Of a stretch of 64,000 nt of DNA, positions 61,704 to 64,000 are shown piece by piece. A program made the translations under genes and the position numbers. The notes under the pieces were generated by a model, which was not told where the DNA came from, did not search any database, and was given only the letters and a program-made list of their open reading frames with translations. Source of the DNA: Oscillospiraceae bacterium (GTDB taxonomy: Bacteria; Bacillota; Clostridia; Oscillospirales; Acutalibacteraceae); the NCBI GenBank assembly GCA_015066015.1, contig SVPE01000011.1:1-64000 (forward strand). Reading direction: 5' to 3'. Each line of letters opens with the position of its first letter. Position 1 is the stretch's first letter.

Positions 61704-62579
61704 ATGATAATAGATGCACACGTTCATCTGTGGAAAAGGCAGCAGGGCAGAGTAAACGGTAAGGCGGTTTATGATATCGGCGGAGGTAAAAGTGACTTCG
61801 GCGGTGAAATCCGTCAGATGATGCCCGCCTATATGACAGACGGTGAAAACAGTGTTGAGAGACTCATTGCCAATATGGATTATGCCGGAGTTTCCGGTGC
61901 AGTAATAACCCAGGAATACATCGACGGCAACCAGGACGCCTATCTGCTTGAGGCAAAGGCAAAATATCCCGACAGAATCAAGGTATGTGCTCTTTATGAG
62001 GAAAAGGAAATGGGGGATATATCAGGCTTTGACGGAATCAAAATCTGCGCCTCCAGACTCAGTGACAAAAATCTCCTCAACCACCTTCACCCCTTTGAGT
62101 TGGCGGACAAAACGGGTAAATTTATTTCTGTTGACCTTGACGACGGAGCTTCGCAGTGTGGGGCAATGAGGAAAATAATTGCCCTTTTTCCGAGGCTTAA
62201 AATTGCAATCGGTCATTTCGGTATGGTAACAAGGGAGGGCTGGCTTGAGCAGATCAGGCTTGCGCAAAATGAGAATGTCTACATTGAAAGCGGTGGAATC
62301 ACCTGGCTTTTCAACAGCGAGTTTTACCCTTATCCCTCGGCTGTTGAGGCGATAAAGCAGGCGGCAGAGCTTACAGGCTTTGAAAAGCTTATGTGGGGCA
62401 GCGACTATCCCAGAACAATGACGGCGATTACCTATAAAATGAGCCTTGACTTTATTGAAAAAACGGCTGAAATCAGCGAAGGTGACAAGGCTCTTATCCT
62501 CGGTGAAAATGCAAGGGAATTTTACGGCTTCGGTGAAATACCCGTACCGCAGAAAATCAGAAATATGGTCGAGGACTGA
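61704..62579 (+). CDS. Amidohydrolase-type TIM-barrel hydrolase (lactonase-like)
   Basis: 291 residues. The metal site is seen as DAHVHLW (His6, His8), IGHFG in the middle and WGSDYP (Asp) near 229, the pattern of amidohydrolase-2 enzymes such as sugar lactonases (fuconolactonase/rhamnonolactonase group). Behind two sugar dehydrogenases, hydrolysis of the lactone they form is a natural role. AAGGGG precedes the ATG, 12 bp after the dehydrogenase stop. Lactonase is inference from context. Confidence 0.77.
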   Translation: MIIDAHVHLWKRQQGRVNGKAVYDIGGGKSDFGGEIRQMMPAYMTDGENSVERLIANMDYAGVSGAVITQEYIDGNQDAYLLEAKAKYPDRIKVCALYEEKEMGDISGFDGIKICASRLSDKNLLNHLHPFELADKTGKFISVDLDDGASQCGAMRKIIALFPRLKIAIGHFGMVTREGWLEQIRLAQNENVYIESGGITWLFNSEFYPYPSAVEAIKQAAELTGFEKLMWGSDYPRTMTAITYKMSLDFIEKTAEISEGDKALILGENAREFYGFGEIPVPQKIRNMVED

Positions 62580-62599
62580 CCCTCAAGACTTATAAAAAA

Positions 62600-62640
62600 C
62601 CGGATCCTTCTCGTTTGATGAAAAGGGTCCGGATTTTTTT
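62600..62640 (+). terminator. Terminator of the dehydrogenase operon
   Basis: CCGGATCCTT (62600-62609) pairs with AAGGGTCCGG (62623-62632) with one wobble, followed by ATTTTTTT. Confidence 0.85.
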
Positions 62641-62719
62641 ATTTCGGGAATAATATTTTTTGTTTTTAATTTTGTTTTGTGCCTTTTCTTCGGGAATTCT
62701 CGCACGCAACCTTTTGATT

Positions 62720-63748
62720 TTAAAGCAATTCAGCCAGGTCGAGGATAAGCTTTTCGGTTTTTTCCCAGCCGAGACAAGGGTCGGTGATTGATTTACCGTA
62801 GGTGCATTCCTCAGCCTTCTGGGCACCGTCCTCGATGTAGCTTTCTATCATAAGACCCTTTACAATCTTTTTTATGTCATCTGAGTGACGGCAGCTGTGA
62901 AGGATTTCCTTTGCGATACGGGGCTGCTCCATCCACTTTTTGCCGGAGTTTGAGTGGTTTGTGTCGATGATTACGGCAGGATTCTTAAGACCTGACTTGT
63001 CGTAGGTTTCGGCAAGGTGGATAAGCTCCTCGTAGTGATAGTTGGGGATTGACTGACCGTGCTTGTTTACATAGCCTCTTAAAATTGCGTGAGCGAGGGG
63101 ATTGCCCTGACTTTCAACCTCCCAGCCTCTGTAGATGAAGGTGTGGGAATGCTGAGCGGCAGTTATAGAATTCATCATAACGGAAATGTCGCCGCCAGTG
63201 GGGTTTTTCATGCCGACGGGGATGTCAAAGCCGCTTGCAGTAAGTCTGTGCTGCTGATTTTCAACAGACCTTGCACCGACAGCAACATATGAAAGCACGT
63301 CGGAAAGATATCTGTAGTTTTCGGGGTAGAGCATTTCATCAGCACAGGTAAAGCCGGTTTCCTTGATTGCTCTGATGTGAAGATTTCTGATTGCAACAAC
63401 ACCCTTCAGCATATCCTCGCTCTTGAGGGGGTCGGGCTGATGAAGCATACCCTTGTAGCCGTCGCCGGTGGTACGGGGCTTGTTGGTGTAAATTCTGGGG
63501 ATAATGAGGATTTTGTCGGAAACCTTTTCCTGAACGCCTCTAAGACGCGAAATGTAGTCGATTACGCTGTCGTCGTTATCGGCTGAGCAGGGGCCTATAA
63601 CAAGAATGAATCTGTCGTCTCTGCTTTCAAAAACCGCCTTGATTTCTTCGTCTCTTTTTGTTTTCAAGGCTTCAAGGTCAGCGGTAAGAGGGTATTGCGC
63701 CTTGATGTCCATCGGGATGGGCAATTTTCTTTTGAAATTCATATTCAT
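62720..63748 (-). CDS. 3-Deoxy-7-phosphoheptulonate (DAHP) synthase, AroF/G/H type
   Basis: 342 residues, class I-alpha. Visible: FILVIGPCSADND near 48-60, PRTTGDGYKGM near 91-101, KNPTGGDISVM and DTNHSNSGKKW. It joins phosphoenolpyruvate and erythrose-4-phosphate in the first step of the aromatic amino-acid pathway. AGGAGG lies 8 bases before the ATG. It follows tyrA after 18 bp, so it may be regulated by tyrosine; which feedback type cannot be told. Confidence 0.93.
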   Translation of the reverse strand: MNMNFKRKLPIPMDIKAQYPLTADLEALKTKRDEEIKAVFESRDDRFILVIGPCSADNDDSVIDYISRLRGVQEKVSDKILIIPRIYTNKPRTTGDGYKGMLHQPDPLKSEDMLKGVVAIRNLHIRAIKETGFTCADEMLYPENYRYLSDVLSYVAVGARSVENQQHRLTASGFDIPVGMKNPTGGDISVMMNSITAAQHSHTFIYRGWEVESQGNPLAHAILRGYVNKHGQSIPNYHYEELIHLAETYDKSGLKNPAVIIDTNHSNSGKKWMEQPRIAKEILHSCRHSDDIKKIVKGLMIESYIEDGAQKAEECTYGKSITDPCLGWEKTEKLILDLAELL

Positions 63749-63766
63749 TTTATTTTCCTCCTGAAG

Positions 63767-64000
63767 TTATTTTTTATCGAATAAAGCTCTGCGCTCGGTT
63801 GAGTGGCGCATCATCTGTCTCATGCTGTCGGTGTCTTCGTTTTCAAGCATGGATTTAAGCTCATTGAATTTATCTATGAAAAGATTCATCTGGTGGAGAA
63901 GTGCAGCCTTGTTTTTAATGAAAAGCTCACTCCACATAAGGTCGTTTATGCGTGCAATACGGGTAAGGTCCCTGAAGGAGTCACCGGTGTATTTTTCCAT
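63767..64000 (-). CDS. tyrA: Prephenate dehydrogenase, C-terminal part (cut by window edge)
   Basis: Only the last 77 codons lie inside the window; the frame is still open at 64000, and the Met there is internal. The visible part has the end of the TyrA helical domain: GDSFRDLTRIARINDLMWSE, NKAALLHQMNLFI and a charged tail with RRALFDKK. TyrA makes 4-hydroxyphenylpyruvate for tyrosine. It is upstream of the DAHP synthase in the same operon. Confidence 0.82.
   Translation of the reverse strand: MEKYTGDSFRDLTRIARINDLMWSELFIKNKAALLHQMNLFIDKFNELKSMLENEDTDSMRQMMRHSTERRALFDKK

Overview
The window looks like chromosomal DNA from an anaerobic, Gram-positive member of the Clostridia, most like the Ruminococcaceae/Oscillospiraceae. 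Grounds for this are the rpmG-secE-nusG-rplK-rplA / L10-leader / rplJ-rplL order, a class III (oxygen-sensitive) ribonucleotide reductase, a tungsten-type aldehyde:ferredoxin oxidoreductase, a CdaA/CdaR c-di-AMP module, a QueT vitamin-type transporter, BspA-like leucine-rich repeats, strong AGGAGG ribosome sites and textbook sigma-A promoters with 17-bp spacers. I see no prophage, IS transposase, CRISPR, rRNA or tRNA. The genus is inference.

Layout. 0.2-3.3 kb: a secreted alpha/beta hydrolase, then a stand-alone GlmU-type acetyltransferase domain overlapping glmM. 3.3-4.3 kb: a hairpin-rich leader with a candidate preQ1 riboswitch in front of queT. 4.4-11 kb: an MFS carrier, a 226-bp inverted-repeat element, a phosphoesterase, a DUF3343 + cysteine-desulfurase pair, and cdaA-cdaR (separated from glmM). 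11.2-20.9 kb: a carbohydrate/cell-surface block with a GH51 arabinofuranosidase, an EamA transporter, a GH2 enzyme, a zinc-ribbon/SH3 membrane protein, and two paralogous secreted hydrolases in which a cysteine sits where the nucleophile serine is expected; thioredoxin ends the block. 21-25.6 kb: cyclophilin and the translation block. 25.6-27.5 kb: small membrane proteins and a HAD enzyme.

27.5-39 kb is a tungsten/molybdenum cofactor island. A leftward operon (mogA-thiF/moeB-AOR-moaD-like) diverges from a rightward one (tupABC-moeA-moeA/PBP-moaC-moaA-MOSC). A candidate Moco/Tuco riboswitch precedes tupA. The genes together would import tungstate, build the pterin, insert the metal and supply the AOR enzyme; no moaE is visible. 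39-43 kb: ddh and lysA (lysine/peptidoglycan) and an RsmH-like methyltransferase, with intergenic spaces full of dispersed repeats. 43.2-44.1 kb is a 1-kb non-coding patchwork of tandem repeats, a palindromic element and a second copy of the inverted-repeat element inserted inside it. 44.2-48 kb: nrdD-nrdG-dut-GDSL behind paired NrdR-like boxes. 48.1-52.4 kb leftward: patatin, hemW, lepA. 52.6-59.3 kb: a 1916-residue secreted papain-family protease with leucine-rich repeats and near-identical 76-residue repeats, and a secreted GDSL hydrolase. 59.5-62.6 kb: two medium-chain dehydrogenases and an amidohydrolase that look like a sugar-oxidising operon. 62.7-64 kb leftward: tyrA (cut by the window edge) and aroF-type DAHP synthase.

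The most unusual content is non-coding: at least five families of structured intergenic repeats, with nested insertion and compensatory base changes. The most unusual proteins are the Cys-nucleophile secreted hydrolases and the SecE with a His/Asp tail.
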